Assembly: GCA_945946745.1 (NCBI GenBank)
Contig: CAMEWZ010000055.1
Location: 1 to 10,171 of the forward strand
Reading direction: 5' to 3'
Length of the DNA: 10,171 nucleotides
Source of the DNA: an uncultured Clostridia bacterium
GTDB lineage: Bacteria; Bacillota; Clostridia; Oscillospirales; Oscillospiraceae
Under the pieces are notes generated by a model, which worked only from the letters and a program-made list of their open reading frames with translations, did no database searches and was not told where the DNA came from. Shown in pieces: positions 1 through 6,404 of the stretch. How positions within the stretch are numbered: the first letter of the stretch is position 1; each line of letters begins with the position of its first letter. Position numbers and translations under genes: made by a program.

Positions 1-2038
1 CGATGCCCAAGAAATTCTCCTGGGTAAGCTGATTGAAGGTGATGATCTCATCCACCCGGTTCAGGAACTCCGGCCTTAGGAACTCCCGCAGGGCCTTCAT
101 TGTTTTTTCCTTCACCATGTCGTTCTCTGTTCGGCCAAAGCCCAGGCCGCCCACCCGGCCATCCGAGCCGGCGTTGGAGGTCATAACGATGATGGTATTC
201 TCAAAGTTGACCACCCGACCCTGGGCATCGGTGATCCGGCCATCGTCCAGCACCTGCAGCAGCACATTCAGCACATCGGGGTGGGCCTTCTCGATCTCAT
301 CAAAGAGCACCACACTGTAGGGGCGGCGGCGAATCTTCTCCGTCAGCTGCCCGGCCTCGTCATAGCCCACATAGCCGGGAGGGGAACCAATCAGCTTGGA
401 GACGGTGTGCTTCTCCATATATTCGGACATATCCAGACGAATCAAGCTGTCCACACTGTCGAACAGATCGGATGCCAGTTGCTTGACCAGCTCCGTCTTG
501 CCCACACCGGTGGGGCCGACGAAAATAAAGGAAACCGGGCGCTTCTTCGGGGAAATCCCCACCCGATTGCGGCGGATTGCCCGGGCCACCGCGTCCACTG
601 CCTCGTCCTGGCCCACAATGTGGGTCTTTAACCGGGCGGACAGGCCTTTGATCTGCTCATACTCCTGGGCTTTGATTTTGGAAGCGGGGATTTTTGTCCA
701 CATTTCAATAATCCGCGCCAGGTTCTCCATGGTCACGGCAGGCTTGGGCAGGGCTTCCAGCGCTTCAATTTTGGGCGCCAGCTGCATCAGCTTGCTGCGT
801 ACCAGGGCAAGACGCTCATAATTTTCGTTTTCCGTGTCCTCATTGAGCATCCGCAGCTCCAGCTCGTAGTCGTCCCGCTCCTTTTTCAGCTCGGCCAGCT
901 CGGAGATTTCCTTGCACTGCAGGTTCACATCGGAACAGGCTTCGTCCAGCAGGTCGATGGCCTTATCCGGCAGAAAGCGGTCGGTGATATACCGCTCGGA
1001 CAGCACCACGCACTGGTGGGCGATCTCCGGGGAGATCTCCACCCCGTGGAACTCAGCATAGGCCTTGGCCACGCCCTGCATGATCTGGCTGGCTTCGGCG
1101 ATGGTAGGCTCCGCCACGGTGACGGGCTGGAAACGGCGCTCCAGGGCGGCGTCCTTCTCGATATACTTGCGGTATTCGGCAAAGGTGGTGGCGCCGATGA
1201 CTTGAATCTCTCCCCGGGACAGAGCGGGTTTTAGGATATTGGCGGCGTTCATGGAGCCTTCCGCGTCTCCCGCGCCTACCAGATTGTGAACCTCGTCGAT
1301 CACCAGAATGATATTGCCGCACTCCTTGATTTCGGCGATCAAGCTCTTCATACGGCTTTCAAACTGGCCCCGGAACTGGGTACCGGCCACCAAAGCCGTC
1401 AGGTCTAACAGGAACACTTCCTTATCCCGAAGCTTATAGGGCACCTCTCCCGCAGCGATCCGCTGGGCCAGGCCCTCAGCGATGGCGGTTTTGCCAACAC
1501 CAGGTTCCCCAATGAGGCAGGGATTATTTTTCTGACGGCGGTTCAGAATCTGAATGACCCGCTCCGTCTCCACATCCCGGCCAATGACTTTGTCCAGCTT
1601 TCCTTCCCGGGCACGACCCGTCAAGTCCATGCAGTAGCTATCCAGGAATTTGTGCTTTTTATTCTTCTTTTTTCCCGGCTCTCTGTCCTTCTGCTCCTCC
1701 TTCCGGGGGGCGGGACGGGGCGGCTGGGCAGGCAGGCTATTGCTGCCGAACAGCTGGTTCAGCAGGGGGAAGGTTGCGGTCTGGCTGTCGATCTCGTCGT
1801 CATCATGGTCATCGCTGTCGTCCTTCTGGCCGAACATGCTGCTCATCTCATCGCTGAGCAGATCCAGATCCTCCTCGGAAATCCCCATCTGCCGCACCGC
1901 CTGGTCGATCTGGGGAATGCCCAGGCTCCGGGCGCATTTGAGGCAATACCCCTCGTTTAAGGTAACACCGTTTTCAATTTTCGTGATGAACACCACGGCA
2001 ATGTTTTTCTTGCACTTGGCGCACATTTTTGGCTGCAT
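1..2038 (-). CDS. ClpE/ClpC-like ATP-dependent Clp protease ATP-binding subunit (3' end cut by window edge)
   Basis: Hsp100 AAA+ unfoldase that should feed substrates to ClpP in the cytoplasm. The first 679 residues are visible. Residues 6-35 hold a Cys4 zinc finger (C6, C9, C32, C35). An acidic stretch (about 71-84) and a Lys/Arg-rich stretch (about 112-130) follow. AAA module 1 has Walker A GEPGVGKT (177-184), Walker B ILVIDE (244-249) and arginines R301/R302. A charged helical insert resembling a UVR/middle domain lies at about 376-428. AAA module 2 has Walker A GPTGVGKT (508-515), Walker B VVLFDE (576-581) and sensor MTSNAG. An LGF tripeptide (632-634), at the place of the ClpP-docking loop, argues for ClpC/ClpE and against ClpB. 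The double Clp_N repeat of ClpC is absent and a zinc finger replaces it, as in ClpE. The ATG at 2038 has AGGAGT 8 bases upstream. The C-terminal end lies outside the window. Family certain, ClpE versus ClpC less so. Confidence 0.93.
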   Translation of the reverse strand, partial: MQPKMCAKCKKNIAVVFITKIENGVTLNEGYCLKCARSLGIPQIDQAVRQMGISEEDLDLLSDEMSSMFGQKDDSDDHDDDEIDSQTATFPLLNQLFGSNSLPAQPPRPAPRKEEQKDREPGKKKNKKHKFLDSYCMDLTGRAREGKLDKVIGRDVETERVIQILNRRQKNNPCLIGEPGVGKTAIAEGLAQRIAAGEVPYKLRDKEVFLLDLTALVAGTQFRGQFESRMKSLIAEIKECGNIILVIDEVHNLVGAGDAEGSMNAANILKPALSRGEIQVIGATTFAEYRKYIEKDAALERRFQPVTVAEPTIAEASQIMQGVAKAYAEFHGVEISPEIAHQCVVLSERYITDRFLPDKAIDLLDEACSDVNLQCKEISELAELKKERDDYELELRMLNEDTENENYERLALVRSKLMQLAPKIEALEALPKPAVTMENLARIIEMWTKIPASKIKAQEYEQIKGLSARLKTHIVGQDEAVDAVARAIRRNRVGISPKKRPVSFIFVGPTGVGKTELVKQLASDLFDSVDSLIRLDMSEYMEKHTVSKLIGSPPGYVGYDEAGQLTEKIRRRPYSVVLFDEIEKAHPDVLNVLLQVLDDGRITDAQGRVVNFENTIIVMTSNAGSDGRVGGLGFGRTENDMVKEKTMKALREFLRPEFLNRVDEIITFNQLTQENFLGI

Positions 2039-2046
2039 ATCCAATC

Positions 2047-2098
2047 ACTCCTTTTTGCAAGGATTTCTTTCCTTTGTGACGAAGTATACCATATCACA
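2047..2098 (-). promoter_or_regulatory. Promoter of the Clp gene: extended -10 inside a dyad, plus ribosome site
   Basis: Read on the minus strand, TGGTATACT (2091 down to 2083) is an extended -10 element (TGn + TATACT). No convincing -35 hexamer lies at 16-18 bases, which fits extended -10 use. Transcription would start near 2076, giving a leader of about 38 bases. The -10 lies inside a symmetric dyad, TGTGA-N4-GTATAC-N4-TCACA (2075-2098), which could be an operator covering the promoter. AGGAGT at 2047-2052 is the ribosome site for the ATG at 2038. I see no CtsR-type heptamer direct repeat here. The promoter is inferred from sequence alone. Confidence 0.6.
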
Positions 2099-2151
2099 TT
2101 GGAAAATGAGAGAACAAATTATGAACGTTCCCCCTGCCGTCCATTCTACGC

Positions 2152-2931
2152 TCACGCCGTCCAATCGCTGCCCGCTTCAAATTTCGCGATGCCGTCATCA
2201 TACCACAGGTGGGTCATGTATAACCCGCCCGGGGGTACGGTTGGGCCGGCGGCAGTACGGTTGCCTGCGTCCAGGATGGCGCCGATCTCCTCGGGTCGGA
2301 TCTTCCCCTCGGCGGCATAGACCACGGTGCCCGCCATGGCCCGGGCCATGTTGTATAAAAAGCCATTGGCGCACACCTTCAAGGTAATCCGGTTTCCCTG
2401 GCGCTCCACATGATAATAATATACGGTACGGACGGTGGATTTGACATCGGTGCCCACACTTCTTACCGCCGCGAAATCATGGGTGCCCACAAACTGCGAC
2501 GCGGCAGCCTGCATCACAGTTTCGTCCAGATGCCTGGGATAAAACCAGGCCCTGTCCACATAGAAGGGATCCTTCAGCCGGGAATTGTAGATCTGATAGG
2601 TATATTCCTTCCGGACACAGGAGCCGATGGCGTTGAAATCCTCGTGAACTTCAAAGGCCTTTGTCACCACAATGTCGCAGGGCAGGTGGGTATTCAGCGC
2701 ATAAGGTAGCCGCTCCACCGGAATGGTGGAGCTGGTGCGAAAATTGGCGACATACACCCGGGCGTGAACTCCCGCGTCCGTGCGGCCACAGCCGGTCACA
2801 TGCACCGGATGGCCCACCACCATGGCGGTGGCCTTCTCCAAGGTCTCCGCCACAGTGGGCAGATTTTTCTGCACCTGCCAGCCGTGATAGCGGGTTCCCA
2901 AATAGGTCAAAAACAAAGCAATATTACGCAT
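2152..2931 (-). CDS. truA: tRNA pseudouridine(38-40) synthase TruA
   Basis: TruA converts uridines 38-40 in the anticodon arm of many tRNAs to pseudouridine. The product is 259 residues, normal for the family. It begins MRNIALFLTYLGTRYHGWQ, the typical first strand and turn. The catalytic motif GCGRTDAGVHA is at residues 47-57 with the nucleophilic Asp at D52. Further family blocks are KEYTYQI, FVGTHDF and the C-terminal NGFLYNMARAMAG. The ATG at 2931 is chosen because it matches the family N-terminus and has GAGGG a few bases upstream, overlapping the ecfT stop. A longer in-frame extension to 3075 would run through ecfT and has no TruA similarity. It lies 8 bases after ecfT, so it is probably co-transcribed and translationally coupled. 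ecfA1-ecfA2-ecfT-truA is a conserved Firmicutes gene order. Confidence 0.96.
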   Translation of the reverse strand: MRNIALFLTYLGTRYHGWQVQKNLPTVAETLEKATAMVVGHPVHVTGCGRTDAGVHARVYVANFRTSSTIPVERLPYALNTHLPCDIVVTKAFEVHEDFNAIGSCVRKEYTYQIYNSRLKDPFYVDRAWFYPRHLDETVMQAAASQFVGTHDFAAVRSVGTDVKSTVRTVYYYHVERQGNRITLKVCANGFLYNMARAMAGTVVYAAEGKIRPEEIGAILDAGNRTAAGPTVPPGGLYMTHLWYDDGIAKFEAGSDWTA

Positions 2932-2939
2932 GTTCGCCC

Positions 2940-3746
2940 TCACAGCCCCATTTGGCGCAGCAGCAGCACCGCGGCGACCATGACCGCTCCGGCAGCAAAG
3001 GCAGAAAAGTCCACCCGGCGGTAGTGCAGCAGCTTCATTTTGGTTCGGCCTTCTCCGCCTTGGTAGCAGCGGCACTCCATGGCGGTGGCCAGCTCGTCCG
3101 CCCGGCGGAAGGCGCTGATAAACAGCGGCACCAGAATCGGCACCAGCGCCTTGGCCCGGTCGATCAGGGAGCCTGTCTCAAAATCCGCGCCCCGGGCTTT
3201 TTGCGCGGACATGATCTTATCCGTCTCCTCGATCAGTGTGGGAATGAACCGCAGAGCGATGCACATCATCATGGACAGCTCGTGCACCGGAACATGCAGC
3301 TTTTTCAGAGGCCCCATCAGCGATTCCAGGCCGTCGGTCAGCGCGATGGGAGAGGTGGTATAGGTCAGCAGGAAGGTACCGGTGATCAGCATGAGAATCC
3401 GGGCCATCATCATCACCGCCCGGGTGAGTCCCCCCAGGGTGATGGTCAGCTTCCAGATTTTCAGAATCGTCGGGCCTTCCTTGGTGAAAAACAGATTCAA
3501 AATACCGGTGAACACCAAAATCATCACCAGGGGCTTCATGCCCCGCAGAATGGCCTTAAACGGGATCTGAGAGATGCAGATCACCGTAATGAGAACCAGC
3601 AGCATCAGACCGTAGGATAGCCAACTCTGGGCCAGAAACAGCGTCAGAATGTAAACCACCAGTAAAATCAGCTTGGTGCGGGGATCCATACGGTGGATGG
3701 GAGAATGTCCCGGGAAATATTGCCCCAGGGTTATATCCTTAAGCAT
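2940..3746 (-). CDS. ecfT: Energy-coupling factor transporter transmembrane protein EcfT
   Basis: EcfT is the membrane scaffold of ECF importers. It couples ATP hydrolysis by EcfA1/EcfA2 to toppling of an interchangeable S component that binds a vitamin or metal. The 268-residue product has hydrophobic segments at about 24-40, 43-60, 72-88, 105-130 and 245-265. A cytoplasmic helical region carries the coupling motifs: A184-R185-G186 (in AQKARGAD) and a second site at 225-227 that reads C-R-C in AMECRCYQGG instead of a strict Ala-Arg-Gly. The N-terminal GHSPIHRMDPRTK is typical. The ATG at 3746 overlaps the ecfA2 stop by 8 bases (ATGCTTAA) and has a purine-rich GGGGAGGGGAG in front, which implies coupled translation. 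No S component lies in the window, so this is probably a shared group II module. Confidence 0.95.
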   Translation of the reverse strand: MLKDITLGQYFPGHSPIHRMDPRTKLILLVVYILTLFLAQSWLSYGLMLLVLITVICISQIPFKAILRGMKPLVMILVFTGILNLFFTKEGPTILKIWKLTITLGGLTRAVMMMARILMLITGTFLLTYTTSPIALTDGLESLMGPLKKLHVPVHELSMMMCIALRFIPTLIEETDKIMSAQKARGADFETGSLIDRAKALVPILVPLFISAFRRADELATAMECRCYQGGEGRTKMKLLHYRRVDFSAFAAGAVMVAAVLLLRQMGL

Positions 3747-4602
3747 GGCGCTCCCCTCCCCGAATCCGTTTCAAGGCGCTTACCGCCTGGTCGATGGTAT
3801 ACACATTTTCCACATCCAGTCCCAGCTTTTTGAGGCACAGAAACACCTGGGTCACCTGGGGAATGTTCAGTCCCATGGCAGTCAGCTCCTCGGCATGGCA
3901 AAATACCTCTGCCGGTGTGCCGTCCATGGCAAGCTTGGAGCCGTTCATCACCAGCAGCCGGTCCGTCAGCCGGGCCACGTCCTCCATGGAATGGGAGACC
4001 ATCATGATGGTGGCGTTCTTCGCCTGGCGATAGGCCTGGATATTGCCCAGGATCTCCGCCCGGCCCACGGGATCCAGCCCGGCGGTGGGCTCGTCCAGAA
4101 TCAGCACCTCCGGCTCCATGGCAATCACACCGGCAATGGCCACCCGGCGCTTTTGCCCGCCGGACAGGTCAAAGGGAGACACCTCCAGCTGGGCCTCGGT
4201 CAAGCCCACAAAGCCGGCGGCTTCCCGAACCCGGCGGTCGATTTCCTTCTCCTCCAGGCCCATATTCTTCGGCCCAAAGGCAATATCCTTATAAACCGTC
4301 TCCTCAAAAAGCTGATATTCCGGGTACTGGAACACCAGTCCCACCCGGAATCGTGCCTGGCGGGTCAAGGCTTTCTCCGACCAGATATCCTTCCCATCCA
4401 GCACAACGCTGCCGGAGGTAGGCTTCAGCAAGCCGTTGAGCTGCTGCATCAAAGTTGATTTTCCGGAGCCGGTATGTCCGATGATGCCGATAAATTCCCC
4501 CCGCTGGACAGAAAAGGACACATTGTCCAAAGCCTTGTGCTCAAAGGGGGTTCCAACGCTGTAAATGTAATTCAGATTCTTGATTTCCAGTATGGGTTCC
4601 AA
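3739..4602 (-). CDS. ecfA2: Energy-coupling factor transporter ATP-binding protein EcfA2 (TTG start)
   Basis: This is the second ABC-type ATPase of the ECF module, pairing with EcfA1 under EcfT. The 287 residues show Walker A GHTGSGKST (42-50), Q-loop Q92 in VFQYPEYQLF, signature LSGGQ (146-150), Walker B ILDE (D170, E171), D-loop TAGLDP and switch His H204. The FGPKNMG segment after the Q-loop and the EcfA-type C-terminal extension separate it from ordinary importer ATPases. TAGLDP, compared with TAMLDP in the gene upstream, fits the A2 assignment. The start is TTG at 4602, with GGAGG 7 bases upstream. The next in-frame Met is residue 53, beyond Walker A, so TTG is the only workable start. 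It begins 18 bases after the ecfA1 stop and overlaps ecfT by 8 bases. Confidence 0.95.
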   Translation of the reverse strand: MEPILEIKNLNYIYSVGTPFEHKALDNVSFSVQRGEFIGIIGHTGSGKSTLMQQLNGLLKPTSGSVVLDGKDIWSEKALTRQARFRVGLVFQYPEYQLFEETVYKDIAFGPKNMGLEEKEIDRRVREAAGFVGLTEAQLEVSPFDLSGGQKRRVAIAGVIAMEPEVLILDEPTAGLDPVGRAEILGNIQAYRQAKNATIMMVSHSMEDVARLTDRLLVMNGSKLAMDGTPAEVFCHAEELTAMGLNIPQVTQVFLCLKKLGLDVENVYTIDQAVSALKRIRGGERHA

Positions 4603-4614
4603 TTTTCTTCCTCC
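4600..4614 (-). promoter_or_regulatory. Ribosome site deciding the TTG start of ecfA2
   Basis: On the minus strand GGAGG (4614 down to 4610), followed by AAGAAAA, precedes TTG (4602 to 4600). Spacing is 7 bases. It lies wholly in the 18-base ecfA1-ecfA2 gap. No in-frame ATG exists before the Walker A motif, so this site fixes the start. Confidence 0.8.
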
Positions 4615-4620
4615 CAGCGG

Positions 4621-5484
4621 TCAAGCCTTTTTCTCCGCCTCGTTCAAGGCGTCCAAAAGTGCCTGCGCGCAATCTTCCGGTTCCAGCCGATCCAGGGGCA
4701 GCTGGAATCCCTGGTGATTCAGTTCCCAGCACAGCTCCACCGTTTCCGGTGCCGCCAGGCCAATGCTGTGCAGCAGCTCCACCTGGGAAAAAACCTCCTG
4801 CGGCGTGCCGTCGGCGGCTACCTTTCCCTGGTGCAGCACCACCACCCGCTGGCACTGGGCCGCTTCGTCCATATGATGGGTAATCAAAACCACGGTAATG
4901 CCCTTTTCCCGGTTCAGCCGTCCGATGGTCTGCATGACCTCCCGGCGGCCTCTGGGATCCAGCATGGCGGTAGGCTCGTCCAGCACAATGCACTTCGGCT
5001 CCATGGCAATGATGCCCGCGATGGCAACCCGCTGCTTCTGTCCGCCGGACAGAAGATGGGGCGCGTGCTCCCGGTATTCATACATGTCCACCTGCTTCAG
5101 GGCCTGATCCACCCGACGGCGGATCTCCGGACTGGCCACCCCCAGATTCTCCGGGCCGAAGGCCACATCCTCCTCTACCACGTTGGCCACAATCTGATTG
5201 TCCGGATTCTGAAACACCATGCCCACATTCCGGCGAACCGTCATGACCCGCTCCTCGTTGGCCGTGTCGATGCCGCAGACATAGACCTTTCCGCCGCTGG
5301 GGAGCAAAATGGAATTAAAATGCTTGGCAAGGGTGGATTTGCCGCAGCCGTTGGTGCCCAAGATGGCCACAAAGCTGCCCTCCTCCACCGTTAGGTTCAT
5401 ATCCTCGAAAACCGGGATTCCCGGCGCGTCCTCCAAACCGGGGTAGGTATACGCCAGATGCTCCACAGATATGATGTTGCTCAA
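4621..5484 (-). CDS. ecfA1: Energy-coupling factor transporter ATP-binding protein EcfA1 (TTG start)
   Basis: This is the first ABC ATPase of the ECF importer module, expected to form a heterodimer with EcfA2 on the cytoplasmic face of EcfT. The 287-residue product has Walker A GTNGCGKST (43-51), Q-loop Q92 in VFQNPDNQIV, signature LSGGQ (145-149), Walker B VLDE (D169, E170), D-loop TAMLDP and switch His H203 in THHMDEA. FQNPDNQ and TAMLDP are typical of the A1 subunit. Translation starts at TTG 5484, with GGAGG 8 bases upstream. The ATG directly after that GGAGG belongs to another frame and stops after three codons. The next in-frame Met is residue 29, inside the conserved N-terminal fold. 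It sits 27 bases after the methyltransferase stop, so it is probably in the same transcript. Confidence 0.95.
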   Translation of the reverse strand: MSNIISVEHLAYTYPGLEDAPGIPVFEDMNLTVEEGSFVAILGTNGCGKSTLAKHFNSILLPSGGKVYVCGIDTANEERVMTVRRNVGMVFQNPDNQIVANVVEEDVAFGPENLGVASPEIRRRVDQALKQVDMYEYREHAPHLLSGGQKQRVAIAGIIAMEPKCIVLDEPTAMLDPRGRREVMQTIGRLNREKGITVVLITHHMDEAAQCQRVVVLHQGKVAADGTPQEVFSQVELLHSIGLAAPETVELCWELNHQGFQLPLDRLEPEDCAQALLDALNEAEKKA

Positions 5485-5497
5485 TTTGTCATCCTCC
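5482..5497 (-). promoter_or_regulatory. Ribosome site deciding the TTG start of ecfA1
   Basis: Minus-strand GGAGG (5497 to 5493) is followed by ATGACAAA and then TTG (5484 to 5482). Eight bases separate GGAGG from TTG. The intervening ATG touches the ribosome site and opens only a three-codon frame whose TGA overlaps the TTG, so it is not a likely start. Confidence 0.75.
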
Positions 5498-5511
5498 CTA
5501 TTCTTTCTCGG

Positions 5512-6378
5512 TCAAGGCATCCAGCGGCCGGTAGCGCCGCAGGGCAGCACCAGTCCGGATGCCCGCACCGGCAGGCCCAGCTCTCCGGCTTCGGTTTTGC
5601 CGCCGTAGCGCCTGCCGAATACCGCATCGGAGGCATAGGCCACAGCGGAAGGCGCCAGGCCCGTGGTGTAGGAATTGATGATGACAAACAGCGGATCGTC
5701 TGACAGCACCTTCACCACCTCCTGCAAAAAGGGGTAGAAGCTGGTTTCCATTTTCCAGATTTCCCCGCTGGGGCCCCGGCCATAGCTGGGAGGATCCATA
5801 ATAATCCCGTCATAGCGCCGCCCCCGGCGGATCTCCCGCTGGATGAATTTGGCGCAGTCATCCACCATCCAATGAATGGGGCAGCCGTCCAATCCGGACG
5901 CCGCCGCGTTCTCCTTGGCCCAGGCAACCATGCCCTTGGAGGCATCCACATGGAACACCTCCGCGCCCCCGGCGGCAGCCGCCAGGGTGGCGCCGCCGGA
6001 ATAGGCAAACAGGTTCAGCACCCGCACGGGCCGTCCCGCGGTGGCCACCTTTTCCCGGATGAAATCCCAGTTGGCAGCCTGCTCCGGAAATACCCCGGTG
6101 TGTTTAAAATTCATGGGCTTGACGTGAAAGGTCAGATAATCCTTATACTTGACCTGCCACCGCTCCGGCAGGGTGTTCTCCGTCCAGCGTCCGCCCCCCG
6201 TGCTGGAGCGCACGTACCGGGCGTCATACCGTTTCCACTCCCCGGCAGTGCGGGGGGTATTCCAGATCACCTGGGGATCCGGGCGCACCAGGATATACGT
6301 TCCCCACCGCTCCAGCCGCTCGCCGCCGGAGGCATCCAGAACCGCATAGTCCTTCCATTCATCGGAAATCCAAAGCAT
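5512..6378 (-). CDS. Class I SAM-dependent methyltransferase, RlmI/RlmK-like (probable rRNA methyltransferase)
   Basis: This is a predicted S-adenosylmethionine-dependent methyltransferase of 288 residues, resembling the catalytic half of RlmI/RlmK (23S rRNA cytosine-C5/guanine-N7 enzymes) but without an obvious PUA domain. Motif I is NLFAYSGG (122-129), the acidic residue at the end of strand 2 is D145 in HVDASKG, and motif IV is DPPSYGRG (195-202). The preceding VKPMNFKHTGVFPEQ block is typical of this group. The exact RNA target cannot be read from the sequence. The ATG at 6378 is chosen because AGGAG lies 8 bases upstream. An in-frame start at 6435 would overlap the end of the PBP gene and adds 19 residues unlike the family. 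It starts 26 bases after the PBP stop and ends 27 bases before ecfA1, so it is probably in one operon. Confidence 0.88.
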   Translation of the reverse strand: MLWISDEWKDYAVLDASGGERLERWGTYILVRPDPQVIWNTPRTAGEWKRYDARYVRSSTGGGRWTENTLPERWQVKYKDYLTFHVKPMNFKHTGVFPEQAANWDFIREKVATAGRPVRVLNLFAYSGGATLAAAAGGAEVFHVDASKGMVAWAKENAAASGLDGCPIHWMVDDCAKFIQREIRRGRRYDGIIMDPPSYGRGPSGEIWKMETSFYPFLQEVVKVLSDDPLFVIINSYTTGLAPSAVAYASDAVFGRRYGGKTEAGELGLPVRASGLVLPCGATGRWMP

Positions 6379-6404
6379 CGGCCTCTCTCCTTTTCTTTTT
6401 TCCG

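Noticed and set aside
2075..2098. TGTGA...TCACA as a CRP/FNR-type site
   Set aside because: The arms resemble the CRP consensus but the spacer is 14 bases rather than 6, and its position on the -10 fits a repressor better; kept only as a generic dyad.
2932..3075. N-terminal extension of truA to 3075
   Set aside because: The 48 extra residues overlap ecfT, are Arg/Pro/Ala-rich and unlike TruA; the ATG at 2931 has the family N-terminus and a ribosome site.
2661..3620. Long plus-strand open frame (319 codons) opposite truA and ecfT
   Set aside because: It is antisense to two well-recognised genes, has no ribosome site, and its His/Gln/Arg-rich product is typical of reading the complement of GC-rich coding DNA.
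3673..4458. Plus-strand open frame of 261 codons opposite ecfA2
   Set aside because: Shadow of the ecfA2 reading frame; composition is His/Gln/Leu-rich with no domain pattern.
4474..5394. Plus-strand open frame of 306 codons opposite ecfA1/ecfA2
   Set aside because: Antisense shadow of two ABC ATPases with complete motifs; no ribosome site or family resemblance.
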